DNA of 64,000 bases, taken from the NCBI GenBank assembly GCA_031260975.1, contig JAISKJ010000004.1, positions 1-64,000 of the forward strand. The letters run 5' to 3'. The notes under the pieces are model-generated. The model had not been told where the DNA came from, did not search any database, and saw only the letters and a list, made by a program, of their open reading frames with translations. The DNA is from Christensenellaceae bacterium (lineage in GTDB: Bacteria; Bacillota; Clostridia; Christensenellales; UBA1242). The position numbers and the translations under genes are program-made. Position 1 is the first letter of the stretch; each line of letters begins with the position of its first letter. Of this stretch, positions 1 to 7,685 are shown piece by piece.

Positions 1-1
1 C

Positions 2-26
2 AAAAAAACTGCTTAAAGCAGTTTTT
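2..26. terminator. terminator-like hairpin at window start
   Basis: A-run, six-base stem (ACTGCT/AGCAGT) and T-run form a short symmetric hairpin. It probably ends a gene lying left of the window or, read the other way, the structured element at 35-118. Confidence 0.5.
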
Positions 27-34
27 GGCTAGAA

Positions 35-118
35 GGTAGCGTGATGGTTTTTTCAGCATAACAAACGACACCGACCTTAATCAATGTTGGGTTCGTTTTT
101 AAAACCACACGCTCCACC
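35..118. repeat. long imperfect inverted repeat / structured intergenic element
   Basis: The arms GGTAGCGTGATGGTTTT (35-51) and AAAACCACACGCTCCACC (101-118) pair with two small bulges. Inside them, AACGA pairs with TCGTT and a short GC stem closes a loop near 76-86, so the whole stretch can fold into one long hairpin. A terminator-like hairpin sits on each side. The plus strand ends in CTCCACCA, which resembles a tRNA or tmRNA 3' end, but the T-arm does not fold canonically, so I do not call an RNA gene. A minus-strand reading frame over this region (77-337) shows no family and is probably not a gene. Confidence 0.4.
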
Positions 119-150
119 AAAAAACAAACCGCGTAAAGCGGTTTTTTTGA
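119..150. terminator. rho-independent terminator-like hairpin
   Basis: AAACCGC, loop TTAAA-like, GCGGTTT followed by a T-run at 144-150. It is symmetric and could act on either strand. Confidence 0.5.
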
Positions 151-364
151 TTGAGAATAATAGCAGAGCGTTATATTCTCCATAACACATGATGTACATG
201 AACCTTTTGCTAATCAGGAAGTTTATATTTTTTTGTATATTTTGAACATTTTCTTGGTGTTGAAAATAGTTTTTCGAAACATTACTTGACACCTTGCAAG
301 AAAAAGAAGACGAAATAAACTTTCCCATAATCAACAAATATTGAACGCCTCTGAGCCGAAAACC

Positions 365-1105
365 TTAAATGTTCAAAAATTTTTTCAAATAACTTTCATT
401 AAGTAAATGATTTGTTAGGTATTTGCCGTTATGAAAAACCGCCCAATTATTAAAAACACAAGGGCAAGACTTTGCTTTTTCCAATGTATCAATTTTAACA
501 AGACTTAAAGGAATTTTGTTTGCCTTGCAAAATGTTTCAATCTCGGCTATACAATTCGGTATATACGGACATTGTAAACCATAGTAAATCGTTAAATCTT
601 TACTTGCTATGCTTTGTTTGTGTGCATTCTCTGTAAAGTGTGGATTTGTGCCGTCAAACGACAATGCAAGCAATTCATAATCGTCAATAGTATCAACAAC
701 CTTAAAACCAAACTTTGTCATAAATGCTTTGTCCGTCAAAAATGGCTTTTTTGTTTTTCCTACAATTACACAAATGCCCGATTTGCCTTTTTTCTTGCTG
801 TCATTTATGCAATAGTCCAAAAGTTCTTTGCCAATCCCTTTGCCCTTGAAACTGCCCGAAACCCAATGGCAATATATGAACATATAATTTTTGCCGCAGG
901 CAGAAACCCACGCTTTTTCAAGCGGTGCATATTCAATAAACACTTTGCCACGCTCATTCAACTTGTGAAAAATGTGTCCTTCTTTAATTCGCTCGGCAAG
1001 CCATTGTCTTTTTGTGTCAACACCGCATTGATGTTTTTTGTCTGCAATCGCACAACACAAATGTTCATTCGCCAAATTGTCGGCGGTTATTGTTATGTAT
1101 TCCAT
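365..1105 (-). CDS. GNAT N-acetyltransferase with YoaP-like C-terminal domain
   Basis: The 246-residue protein begins with a GNAT fold. The acetyl-CoA binding segment is near residues 80-105 (VSGSFKGKGIGKELLDYC, matching the GNAT Q/RxxGxG/A signature). The C-terminal ~70 residues (from about 170) match the YoaP-like extension, with the conserved stretch LTIYYGLQCPYIPNCI and the ending in which a short cysteine pair (SCPCVFNNWAVFHNGKYLTN) is followed by the hallmark of that domain. Family members acetylate small amines or unknown substrates, and the substrate here cannot be read. The start codon is ATG at 1105. The gene stands alone, transcribed away from the next gene. Confidence 0.8.
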   Translation of the reverse strand: MEYITITADNLANEHLCCAIADKKHQCGVDTKRQWLAERIKEGHIFHKLNERGKVFIEYAPLEKAWVSACGKNYMFIYCHWVSGSFKGKGIGKELLDYCINDSKKKGKSGICVIVGKTKKPFLTDKAFMTKFGFKVVDTIDDYELLALSFDGTNPHFTENAHKQSIASKDLTIYYGLQCPYIPNCIAEIETFCKANKIPLSLVKIDTLEKAKSCPCVFNNWAVFHNGKYLTNHLLNESYLKKFLNI

Positions 1106-1264
1106 AAAACGATAATAGCATAAGTTTTGCGTAACTCAAAGCAAAATGAAAGCAAACACCACCGATTTTTGTTTTTGATTTTCCACTTGTGCGTGAAATT
1201 ATGCGTGAAACTGTGAGTGAAAGGTCATTTTTGCCCCAAAATATACGATTTTATAGGGTTTTTG

Positions 1265-1293
1265 TTGCGGTTGTTAAAAGGTTGTGTTATAAT
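1265..1293 (+). promoter_or_regulatory. sigma-A promoter for the 1339 gene
   Basis: -35 TTGCGG (1265-1270), 17-bp spacer, -10 TATAAT (1288-1293), about 45 bp before the ATG at 1339. Confidence 0.6.
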
Positions 1294-1338
1294 TTTGTAA
1301 AGAAGAATTTAAGAGAATCTTCTAAGGAGGTAGTGTTT

Positions 1339-1668
1339 ATGGGAAAAGAAGTAGTTTTTGATGTGAAGGCCGAAGAAGTGCTGAAGGAAGGCAAGATGAT
1401 ATCAACAAGTATTTTTAAAAACCAAACCTATACAGAGTTTCCGTATAAATATGCCATAACAGAAAAGGGAATTTGGATAGAAGAAAAGGCGCTCTTCGGG
1501 ACAAAGGCAGCGTTTCTGTCGTTTGTTGATGTCAGGGCATACGCGTGTATGAACAACTGTTGCATTCTATATCCAAAGAAAGGTGTTATCCCGACCAATG
1601 TTTATTTTGATGATTTTGCTGAGGCCATTAAGATTGTTGAAAAATATGTGCCCAAGTTAATGATGTAA
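1339..1668 (+). CDS. small hypothetical protein (PH-like fold possible)
   Basis: The protein has 109 residues from the ATG at 1339. That start is chosen because AAGGAGG lies at 1324-1330 and the promoter at 1265-1293 is upstream; the longer frame to 1189 would begin before the promoter. There is no signal peptide or membrane span. The pattern (ISTSIFKNQTYTEFPYKYAI, then GIWIEEKALFGTKAAFLSF) consists of short beta strands with a central aromatic-rich turn and a C-terminal helix (FDDFAEAIKIVEKYV). This is compatible with a small PH-like or YcxB-type domain, but I do not recognise the family. It is monocistronic with its own terminator. Confidence 0.65.
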   Translation: MGKEVVFDVKAEEVLKEGKMISTSIFKNQTYTEFPYKYAITEKGIWIEEKALFGTKAAFLSFVDVRAYACMNNCCILYPKKGVIPTNVYFDDFAEAIKIVEKYVPKLMM

Positions 1669-1675
1669 AGAATTA

Positions 1676-1708
1676 AAAAAGACACACTTTGGATGTGCCT
1701 TTTTTATT
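1676..1708 (+). terminator. rho-independent terminator
   Basis: AAAAGACACAC, TTTG loop, GATGTGCCTTTTTT follows the stop codon at 1668. The stem has one mismatch. Confidence 0.6.
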
Positions 1709-1919
1709 AAGAAGTAATAATACACGACCATCCACAGAGAGGTAGTGTTTTACACGCCATAATCTTTTTGGTTGCTTTCTATCACATCTTGGCCAATCTT
1801 TTGATTTATTATTACTTTTGCCATTTTATCAAAATTTTTATATAAGTTTTGTGTAATGATTTTTTTAAAGTAAGCTTAATGCGCAGTTCAATTTTTATTC
1901 ACTTTTTCGGCGGCAAAGG
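1709..1919. other. intergenic, no supported gene
   Basis: AT-rich spacer. A 24-codon minus-strand frame starting MAKVIINQ is visible near 1770-1840, but it has no ribosome site and no recognisable similarity. Nothing else is seen. Confidence 0.4.
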
Positions 1920-1948
1920 TTGACATAACAAAGATTTTATGCTAAAAT
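1920..1948 (+). promoter_or_regulatory. promoter of tRNA-Ile
   Basis: Consensus -35 TTGACA (1920-1925), 17-bp spacer, -10 TAAAAT (1943-1948), ending 17 bp before the tRNA 5' end. Confidence 0.75.
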
Positions 1949-1965
1949 TCAAAATACTCCGATAA

Positions 1966-2042
1966 TGGACTGTAGCTCAGCTGGTTAGAGCACTGCCCTG
2001 ATAAGGCAGGGGTCGGTGGTTCGAGTCCACTCAGTCCAACCA
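1966..2042 (+). tRNA. tRNA-Ile (anticodon GAT)
   Basis: The 77-nt cloverleaf has an acceptor TGGACTG pairing with CAGTCCA. The D-arm is GCTCAGCTGGTTAGAGC. The anticodon loop CTGATAA is flanked by GCCC/GGGC-type pairs, the T-arm is GGTGGTTCGAGTCCACT, and the CCA is encoded. It has its own promoter and terminator. The accessory island begins just after it, and tRNA genes are common integration sites. Confidence 0.95.
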
Positions 2043-2072
2043 AAAAAGCCCGTGTTTACGGGCTTTTTTCAT
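2043..2072 (+). terminator. terminator of tRNA-Ile
   Basis: AAAAAAGCCCGTGTTTACGGGCTTTTTT directly follows the CCA end: a GCCCGT/ACGGGC stem with a T-tract. Confidence 0.85.
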
Positions 2073-2089
2073 GTCTTGCGTGCTAAATT

Positions 2090-2228
2090 TTTGACACCTA
2101 TTGACACCTAACATTTTTTGGGCTATTTTCCAGTAAAAAAGAACCAATAATTGCAGCTTTCAAATTATCGGTTTGAGACTACTTAAAACTGCCCAATACT
2201 GTGCTATTAGGTGTCAATAGGTGTCAAA
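2090..2228. repeat. 139-bp element with perfect 22-bp terminal inverted repeats
   Basis: The left arm (2090-2111) and right arm (2207-2228) are exact reverse complements. Each holds two copies of the 7-mer TTGACAC/GTGTCAA spaced 10 bp apart. No coding capacity is visible inside. Size and structure suit a MITE-like element or recombinase site. A 28-nt stretch covering its right part (2199-2226) recurs at 9471-9498 with one mismatch. Confidence 0.75.
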
Positions 2229-2236
2229 TTAAAGTT

Positions 2237-2461
2237 TTATTCATTTGTTGCTTTTTCTGCATGGCTTAATGTTCCAAGCCGCCTTATTTGATAATTATGT
2301 TGAAGGGCTACACTATCTAAAAAGTCATTGCACTCTTCAATGAATTTACCCGAATAATGGGTTATTAAAAATGAATACGCATTTTCCTCTACATCATCAT
2401 GCCTTAATATTCTACCAGCCTTGCCGATTATGTTTTTATAGCAATTGCTATAATTAAGTTG
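2237..2461 (-). pseudogene. remnant of an SF2-type helicase C-terminus
   Basis: A minus-strand frame of about 74 codons ends in TAA (2237-2239) and opens just after a stop near 2462, with no start codon. It reads YKNIIGKAGRILRHDDVEE followed by AYSFLITHYSG. The GKAGRILR stretch resembles helicase motif VI (QxxGRxGR), and the following strand is the usual one. It is cut at its N-terminal side just before the 2523 operon and ends beside the inverted-repeat element, so it looks like debris from an earlier insertion. The helicase assignment is by motif only. Confidence 0.4.
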
Positions 2462-2522
2462 TTAGTTTGAAATAAGATTTTTTAAAATCAAAAATGCGAT
2501 TATATATATCAAAGAGGTAAGT

Positions 2523-3254
2523 ATGATAACAAAAGTTGAAAACGTAGGATTTTCTATATATGGAGACAGTATCGGTGAGTTATGGCTTAATTTAGTAGAA
2601 ACTGTTTTAAAAAATGGTGCTTATGAAATGGATGAAAACAGGGGGCGGTTTGCTGTAAGAAATTTACGGTTTGCTGCCGGAGTTGCCAATTCGCAAGATA
2701 TACTGATTGAAAAATACGGTGACAAAAAAAAGATTGACGCCATGAAGAAAGTTGTATTTGAATCGGATGTAATGGTGGATTTTGATATTAAACCTTCGTT
2801 TCGCAATGGTGCAAAAAGTTATAAAAAAAGGATTGAAGAAGGCAAAATGATTGAATTTGTAGTAGGGCGTCTTTCTAAAATACCTGAGTCGAAGAAAGCT
2901 GTTATGGTGTTTCCGACCTATGAAGATTATAATGCTGTTTTAACCAGCCCGTGGAATGATTATTTGCCGTGTATAACAGCTCTGCAGTTTAGAGTTAACA
3001 CAAGATTGAATAAAAAATATGTTGACTTAACTTTATTTATGCGTTCTTGGGACGGTTTTCAGAAGGGGGCAGGCGACTTGACAGTAGTTTCTATGCTTGG
3101 TGATTTGGTTCGTAATAAACTGGAAGAAAAATTAAAGGTTAAGCTTGAATGCGGCCGTCTTGACGGGCTTGTTACAGATATTCACATTTACGAAAATGCT
3201 TATGAAAATGCGCAGAATATACATTTTGATTATAAAAATGAAAGGGATATATAA
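2523..3254 (+). CDS. thymidylate synthase-like (pyrimidine hydroxymethylase-type) protein
   Basis: This 243-residue protein carries the thymidylate synthase landmarks in order. The catalytic-cysteine segment is LPCITALQF (Cys about 150; the usual Pro-Cys-His has Ile for His). The phosphate-binding RSxD is MRSWDGF (Arg174, Ser175, Asp177). The substrate helix has Asp185 where dUMP-specific enzymes have Asn. A late strand IHIYENA matches the family HIYxNH. Known dCMP and CMP hydroxymethylases (T4 gp42, MilA) carry the same Asn-to-Asp change, so a cytosine nucleotide substrate is inferred. The N-terminal ~100 residues are shorter and divergent. GAGGTAAGT precedes the ATG. The stop abuts the next ATG (3255), indicating an operon with the QueC-like and NUDIX genes. 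Confidence 0.7.
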   Translation: MITKVENVGFSIYGDSIGELWLNLVETVLKNGAYEMDENRGRFAVRNLRFAAGVANSQDILIEKYGDKKKIDAMKKVVFESDVMVDFDIKPSFRNGAKSYKKRIEEGKMIEFVVGRLSKIPESKKAVMVFPTYEDYNAVLTSPWNDYLPCITALQFRVNTRLNKKYVDLTLFMRSWDGFQKGAGDLTVVSMLGDLVRNKLEEKLKVKLECGRLDGLVTDIHIYENAYENAQNIHFDYKNERDI

Positions 3255-4016
3255 ATGAGTTCGTTATTAGCATATAGCAATGAATTGTTAAAAAAGCGTG
3301 GCTGGATATCAAAAATACCCGAAAGCAAAAAGGCGGTAATGTTAGTTTCCGGAGGGTATGATTCGATAGTAACCGCTGCAAGATTAATTAAGGATTATGG
3401 TATGGAGTTGTATCCGGTATATATAGACCGCGGGGCAAGAAACAGAGAAGGGGAACTGTCTTCAATTGAATTTTATACCAAGTACTTAAGAAAAGAATTT
3501 GGTAAAGGTAAGTTTCATGATGTATTAATCCCGGCAATTACTATTCCGCCAAAAGAAATTAAAGAGCAATTACAAGAATATTCAAAAACACGCCGCTACC
3601 CTATGCGTGATTTTATTATGATTATGTTTGCAGCCCAATATGCTGCATCTTTGGGCGAAGATGTTAAGACGATCTGTACCGGATTTTTAGCAACTGACAG
3701 AGCAAATATAACCGTTCATAGAATAAACACATTGGCTATATGTGAAATGACAAAAGAACCGGAGTGGAACATTTTATCTATAAATGTTGATCCAGAAATC
3801 AGTGACAAACTATTTGGCAAGCATGATGAAATTATGTGGGCACATGCCAATAACTTTCCTGATGAACACACAATGACTTGTTGGACACCGGTAAAGGTTG
3901 ATGGTAAATTGTATCATTGTGGAGAGTGTTATGCTTGTGAACAGCGGCAGTTGGGTTTTAAAAACGCAAATATAAAAGATAAAGCTAAATATTATAAAAA
4001 AGGGGAAAAACAATGA
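3255..4016 (+). CDS. QueC-like PP-loop ATP pyrophosphatase
   Basis: The 253-residue protein has the PP-loop VMLVSGGYDSIVTAARL near residues 28-44 (SGGxDS). A C-terminal cysteine cluster (TCW, then HCGECYACEQRQLGF near 222-236) matches the zinc site of 7-cyano-7-deazaguanine synthase. The middle is divergent from QueC. QueC uses ATP to convert a carboxylate on deazaguanine to a nitrile; relatives adenylate other carboxylates or carbonyls. No QueD, QueE or FolE neighbour is present, so preQ0 synthesis is unlikely and a modified use in this cluster is inferred. The N-terminal segment SKIPESKKAVM also occurs in the preceding protein. It overlaps the NUDIX start by 4 nt. Confidence 0.75.
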   Translation: MSSLLAYSNELLKKRGWISKIPESKKAVMLVSGGYDSIVTAARLIKDYGMELYPVYIDRGARNREGELSSIEFYTKYLRKEFGKGKFHDVLIPAITIPPKEIKEQLQEYSKTRRYPMRDFIMIMFAAQYAASLGEDVKTICTGFLATDRANITVHRINTLAICEMTKEPEWNILSINVDPEISDKLFGKHDEIMWAHANNFPDEHTMTCWTPVKVDGKLYHCGECYACEQRQLGFKNANIKDKAKYYKKGEKQ

Positions 4017-4510
4017 AGAAAACTATAATTTGTAAAGACGTATTTGGTAACCAGTATAAAGTACCAGCAGAAGATTTAAATATTAGGGTTGGAGTTTATG
4101 CGGTAATAATAAAAGACAATAAAATTTTATTAACGCATCAGTGGGACGGCTACAGTTTAATTGGCGGAAGTGTTGAAAAAGGTGAAATGATAGAAGAAGC
4201 GCTTGTTAGAGAAGTTAAAGAAGAAACCGGTTTAACCATTATGCCCGACAAAATTATATATCAGGCCACAACCTTTTTTAAACGGGACAAAGATGCAAAA
4301 CCCAATCAGTCGGTGCAATTGTATTTTACACATAGTCAGTTATTTGGTGAACTTAGCAATAGAAAAATTGCAAAAAGTGAAAAAACGTATACCAATGATA
4401 TGCCGGAATGGGTGAGTTTAAATGATATTAAAAATATTAAATTTAGGCACAGTATAAGTTTACAGACCATACTTAAAGCTTATAAAGAGCATTGTCCCGA
4501 CGGGAAATAA
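4013..4510 (+). CDS. NUDIX hydrolase
   Basis: The 165-residue protein has a complete Nudix box at about residues 52-74: GSVEKGEMIEEALVREVKEETGL, described as G-x5-E-x7-REVKEETG. NUDIX enzymes cleave nucleoside diphosphates linked to another moiety. The ATG lies inside the stop region of the QueC-like gene (ATGA-type overlap), so the two are translationally coupled. In this operon it may trim or sanitise a modified nucleotide; the substrate is not readable. Confidence 0.85.
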   Translation: MKKTIICKDVFGNQYKVPAEDLNIRVGVYAVIIKDNKILLTHQWDGYSLIGGSVEKGEMIEEALVREVKEETGLTIMPDKIIYQATTFFKRDKDAKPNQSVQLYFTHSQLFGELSNRKIAKSEKTYTNDMPEWVSLNDIKNIKFRHSISLQTILKAYKEHCPDGK

Positions 4511-4523
4511 ATTTAGTTTTATA

Positions 4524-4558
4524 AAAAATAGGGACAGCTTAAAAGCTGTCTTTATTTT
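4524..4558. terminator. bidirectional terminator between convergent operons
   Basis: GACAGCTT-AAA-AGCTGTC with A- and T-rich flanks, located between the stops at 4510 and 4539. It can serve both strands. Confidence 0.75.
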
Positions 4559-5021
4559 CGTTTTCAATATTTTTAATTTCTTTATAAACCGCGTCAACTT
4601 CCGTTTTTAATCCTTCTATGGCTATAACCTGATTTTTAGATTGCTCATAAAAATCTAATTCAAATACCGTATTGCTTTTTGTGTAAACGGTTCTGGTTCT
4701 TATAAATGATTTATATTTTTTATATCCTAAAAACTCCAAGATTGATTTAATTGCATCTTCATCAGTAAAATTTAACGGCAAAGATTCACGGCGTTCTTTT
4801 AAAACTGCAGTTGAGAAATCCTCATCTTTAAAGTCTATCTTTTTTGTTACATTGCCGTCCGGCATTGTGTTTATCATAACGCGTGCAAGGGTTTTATTCC
4901 GCTTTCTGTAAACCATACCTTCCTGTTTGTTATTGCTCTTTAACGTATAATTATTTTTTATACAATAGTCGATATAAGGTTTTAAACTTTTTACCCGAAA
5001 ACTATATTCGTATTCCGTCAT
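4539..5021 (-). CDS. CYTH-domain protein
   Basis: The start at 5021 is preferred over 5039 because AAAGGAGTG sits immediately upstream of that ATG. The 160-residue protein shows CYTH tunnel-fold signatures. These are an N-terminal EYEYSFRV (ExExK-like), then VMINTMPDG, the basic strand FIRTRTVY, the acidic strand TVFELDFYE and the closing strand VIAIEGLKTEVDAV (family VEVEG). CYTH enzymes bind triphosphates with divalent metal (triphosphatases, class IV adenylate cyclases). The final lysine of ExExK is replaced here, so activity may differ. It is the last gene of the minus-strand operon, 1 nt after the preceding stop. Confidence 0.7.
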   Translation of the reverse strand: MTEYEYSFRVKSLKPYIDYCIKNNYTLKSNNKQEGMVYRKRNKTLARVMINTMPDGNVTKKIDFKDEDFSTAVLKERRESLPLNFTDEDAIKSILEFLGYKKYKSFIRTRTVYTKSNTVFELDFYEQSKNQVIAIEGLKTEVDAVYKEIKNIENENKDSF

Positions 5022-5022
5022 A

Positions 5023-5502
5023 TTATTCACTCCTTTCAAAATTTTGTTCTGATTCTTTTGCTAAAGCCGGGTTAGGGTACATAAATCGTGTCATAACCTG
5101 GTGCTCGGGGTAACTGATAAGAAAATGTAAACTTGCTTCACTTGGGTCATCGGTTGAATGAACCAAGTTTGTTGTATATGGCAGAAACTCCAGCGGTTCT
5201 CCGTCAAACCAATCAAATTCTTTATAGTAATTTTCCTCTCCAAGTTCTTTGCGTGCTTTGTGTTTTATGGTTTTTAATTTTTTAAGATCCTCTCTTAGCA
5301 TAATAACATCTGCAGGACCTGTCATAGACCTTTCACATTCAAGACCGATTGAGTGTGAAAATGGCATTGGTTTTATTTTTGTTAAATCTCTTTCGGCTCC
5401 TAAATTGGTAGGGTATTCTAATATAGAACTTAATCCGCCGCCAAAGAATCTGTTTCTGATTTCCGATTGGACATTAAGAAGGTAAGCAGAAGGCTTAATC
5501 AT
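5023..5502 (-). CDS. hypothetical protein of the nucleotide island
   Basis: The 159-residue protein is soluble, with no signal peptide and no family I recognise. Visible features are a glycine patch RFFGGGLSSIL near residue 20, a central charged helix (REDLKKLKTIKHKARKELG) and aromatic/proline-rich segments (FDWFDGEPLEFLPY). It is sandwiched between the transglutaminase-like and CYTH genes with 20-nt and 1-nt gaps, so it belongs to the same operon. No strong Shine-Dalgarno precedes the ATG at 5502, which suggests coupling to the upstream gene. Confidence 0.6.
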   Translation of the reverse strand: MIKPSAYLLNVQSEIRNRFFGGGLSSILEYPTNLGAERDLTKIKPMPFSHSIGLECERSMTGPADVIMLREDLKKLKTIKHKARKELGEENYYKEFDWFDGEPLEFLPYTTNLVHSTDDPSEASLHFLISYPEHQVMTRFMYPNPALAKESEQNFERSE

Positions 5503-5522
5503 TACAACATTTAAGTTGTTTT

Positions 5523-6464
5523 CTAAAAAAATCTTGGGGTTAAGCTGGAAATGCTTTTGTTGCAGCCTTCAACATCAAATATCACTTCATAGTGGTTATC
5601 GATTGTTTTAAATTCACCCATAATGTTTTGAGCCAGTTGCAGTTGCTTTTGCCAATCTGAGTTGTTTTGTGTTAATACCGAAAGTTCATCTTTCCAGGTT
5701 TCAATCTGCTGCAATTTTAAACTTTCTTTCTCTTGTTTTTTTAATGTGTAGTTTGGATTACAGTGACTGTAAGGATTTAGTGTATATGCTTTTGTTTCAA
5801 GTTCACTTTTAAGTAAGTTGTTATTTTCGCTCTTAATAATTGAGGCTAATTCTTCATAACAAAAAGCTAGATAACCGTTTAATACCGAATAATTTAGAGC
5901 GCCGTTTAATACCTCTAAATATTGCGGAATATCTTTTTCTTTTACAGCATTACATGATTTTTGGTACAGAAAGTCTCTTATTAAATGTAAGAATTTAAAA
6001 CTTTCCCCTTCAATTTTTTCATAACTACAGTATACCATATCTTGTGTTAAAGGGGCAACCTTTCCGTAGCCGTATCCTACAAGTGGAGTTGCGTCATAAA
6101 AATATGTGTTTCCATGTTCGTCATCTACAAGCACCGCACCATGCCTGCTTACAATATCTTCTGGGTCAAAAGGTCTTGGTCCGCACATGACATATCTGTA
6201 ATTAGTGCCTATTCCCAAGTAATTCATATACTCAATACTTGCAAGAGCTACCGTATGGCAATCACCAATAAGTTGTTCGGTATCACAACTAGGGTCGGGG
6301 TAGGAATCAAACAGCATTGACTGCCGTACTATGTCGTTAATTACTTTTAACTTAACTTCAAAGCTTAATTGGTTAAAAGGCTTATTAAAGCCGCAGTCAG
6401 AAAAGGTGACCCTTTCTTGTGTTATTGGTATTAAATCTTGTAATTCGGGCAATAACTTATTCAT
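5523..6464 (-). CDS. transglutaminase-like / papain-fold protein
   Basis: The 313-residue protein has a likely Cys-His-Asp triad in the correct order and spacing for the transglutaminase/arylamine N-acetyltransferase fold. These are Cys69 in IGDCHTVALASIEYMNYLG, His108 in SRHGAVLVDD and Asp124 in TYFYDATPL. The C-terminal 120 residues are helical and charged (LKKQEKESLKLQQIETWKDE), probably coiled coil. There is no signal peptide, so action is cytoplasmic. It could be a peptidase, an amide-forming transferase or a deamidase. GGAGAT precedes the ATG. It follows the glycosyltransferase gene by about 45 nt in the island operon. Confidence 0.65.
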   Translation of the reverse strand: MNKLLPELQDLIPITQERVTFSDCGFNKPFNQLSFEVKLKVINDIVRQSMLFDSYPDPSCDTEQLIGDCHTVALASIEYMNYLGIGTNYRYVMCGPRPFDPEDIVSRHGAVLVDDEHGNTYFYDATPLVGYGYGKVAPLTQDMVYCSYEKIEGESFKFLHLIRDFLYQKSCNAVKEKDIPQYLEVLNGALNYSVLNGYLAFCYEELASIIKSENNNLLKSELETKAYTLNPYSHCNPNYTLKKQEKESLKLQQIETWKDELSVLTQNNSDWQKQLQLAQNIMGEFKTIDNHYEVIFDVEGCNKSISSLTPRFF

Positions 6465-6509
6465 ATTATATCTCCAATAATATATTTAGAAAGTTTGTAA
6501 CATTTTTTT

Positions 6510-7685
6510 CTAAATCATATCTTTTTTTAATGTAATTTGAGCTTGTAAATTCATTCTATGCATGTCTTTATCGTTAAAATATTTTAAAATTTTTAATGCA
6601 CTCTCTTGTAAATTGTCTAAGTTTACCAAAACGCCGTCTTTAGTATCGTCAATTTGTTCGCTTAGTCCGCCAATGTCGTTTGCAACAATAAGAATATTGT
6701 TTCGGTTTAATCTTCGTATTTCGTTTATTATAAGCCCAAAGGGCTCTCTTTTAGAGGGAATAAGCATAATCACTTTCTTTTTAAAGTTCTGTAAAATATA
6801 TTTAGAAAAATTATCCGGAGGGTCTATAAATAAAGTGGCTTCGGTTTTTGCTGCAAGCTGCCTGTATGTGTTTAGTATCGGCTGGTCTGTGCTATAGCTT
6901 CGGGCGATAACAACTGAGGGTAAGTTTAATTCCTTTTTTAAAAGTAGTGCAGCTTCAAGATTTTTATATTCTTCCGCTCTGCCAAAAGCAAATACCATTG
7001 CATCATAGTTTTCAATTTGTTTAAACAGTTCTGCGAATGGTTTTCCATAAATAACAGGTTCTTTTGAATCTAACACTTCGCCGCAGGTAATCGGTAAAAT
7101 TTTGTGTTTTTTTATACTAAATTCATCCAACATATGACGTCCCATAAACTCACTATTAGCCCCTAAAAACGACAGATTGTCATTATTTATAAAATCAATC
7201 GCTTCTTGTTCCCATTTCAGCTTTAAGCTGCCCGGTGAGGCTGCATGTGATGAATGGGGTATCCATATTTTTTTATGATTAACAGCCGGCTTTATTATTT
7301 CCGGGAGTTTTGCAAAAGGTCCGTCATTGCAAACGGTAATTACTTTATCAAAACAGCTTATGTCAATTTTATTTATAACTTTTGCTGTATTGTTAACAAG
7401 ATTCTGCCATTCTGGTACATTGCCGAAACCTGTTTGTCCGTTTGTTCCGTTTGAGATAAGGAATATTTCAACATTTTTTAAGTTTAAATGTTCAATATGT
7501 ATTGTTTTGCTGTATCCAAAACTATTTGTATTATATTCGGGTGTAAATAAATTGATTTTGTATTCACAATTTAAAGAATTGCAATATTTATAAAAAAGTT
7601 TTACATAGCCCTTTACAATAGTGCCTACACCGGCATAATAACTTATTATTCCGTCATGGGCGCATAAGTTGATTAATAATTTCAT
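6510..7685 (-). CDS. GT4-family glycosyltransferase
   Basis: The start at 7685 is chosen for GGAGG six bases upstream; an in-frame TTG at 7691 lies inside that ribosome site. The 391-residue protein begins MKLLINLCAHDG and has a GT-B layout. The C-terminal half holds MVFAFGRAEEYKNLEAAL (the usual xGRxxxxKN segment) and the late nucleotide-binding strand PSKREPFGLIINEIRR, equal to the GT4 EPFGLxxxEA motif. It transfers a sugar from a nucleotide-sugar donor; the acceptor is unknown. It overlaps the upstream kinase gene by 32 nt, which argues for tight co-expression. Confidence 0.85.
   Translation of the reverse strand: MKLLINLCAHDGIISYYAGVGTIVKGYVKLFYKYCNSLNCEYKINLFTPEYNTNSFGYSKTIHIEHLNLKNVEIFLISNGTNGQTGFGNVPEWQNLVNNTAKVINKIDISCFDKVITVCNDGPFAKLPEIIKPAVNHKKIWIPHSSHAASPGSLKLKWEQEAIDFINNDNLSFLGANSEFMGRHMLDEFSIKKHKILPITCGEVLDSKEPVIYGKPFAELFKQIENYDAMVFAFGRAEEYKNLEAALLLKKELNLPSVVIARSYSTDQPILNTYRQLAAKTEATLFIDPPDNFSKYILQNFKKKVIMLIPSKREPFGLIINEIRRLNRNNILIVANDIGGLSEQIDDTKDGVLVNLDNLQESALKILKYFNDKDMHRMNLQAQITLKKDMI

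Noticed and set aside
35..119. tRNA or tmRNA 3' end suggested by TTGGGTTCG and CTCCACCA
   Set aside because: The T-stem does not pair canonically and no full cloverleaf can be drawn.
3255..4016. Calling the PP-loop gene queC of the preQ0 pathway
   Set aside because: No queD, queE or folE lies nearby and the middle region diverges, so only QueC-like is supported.
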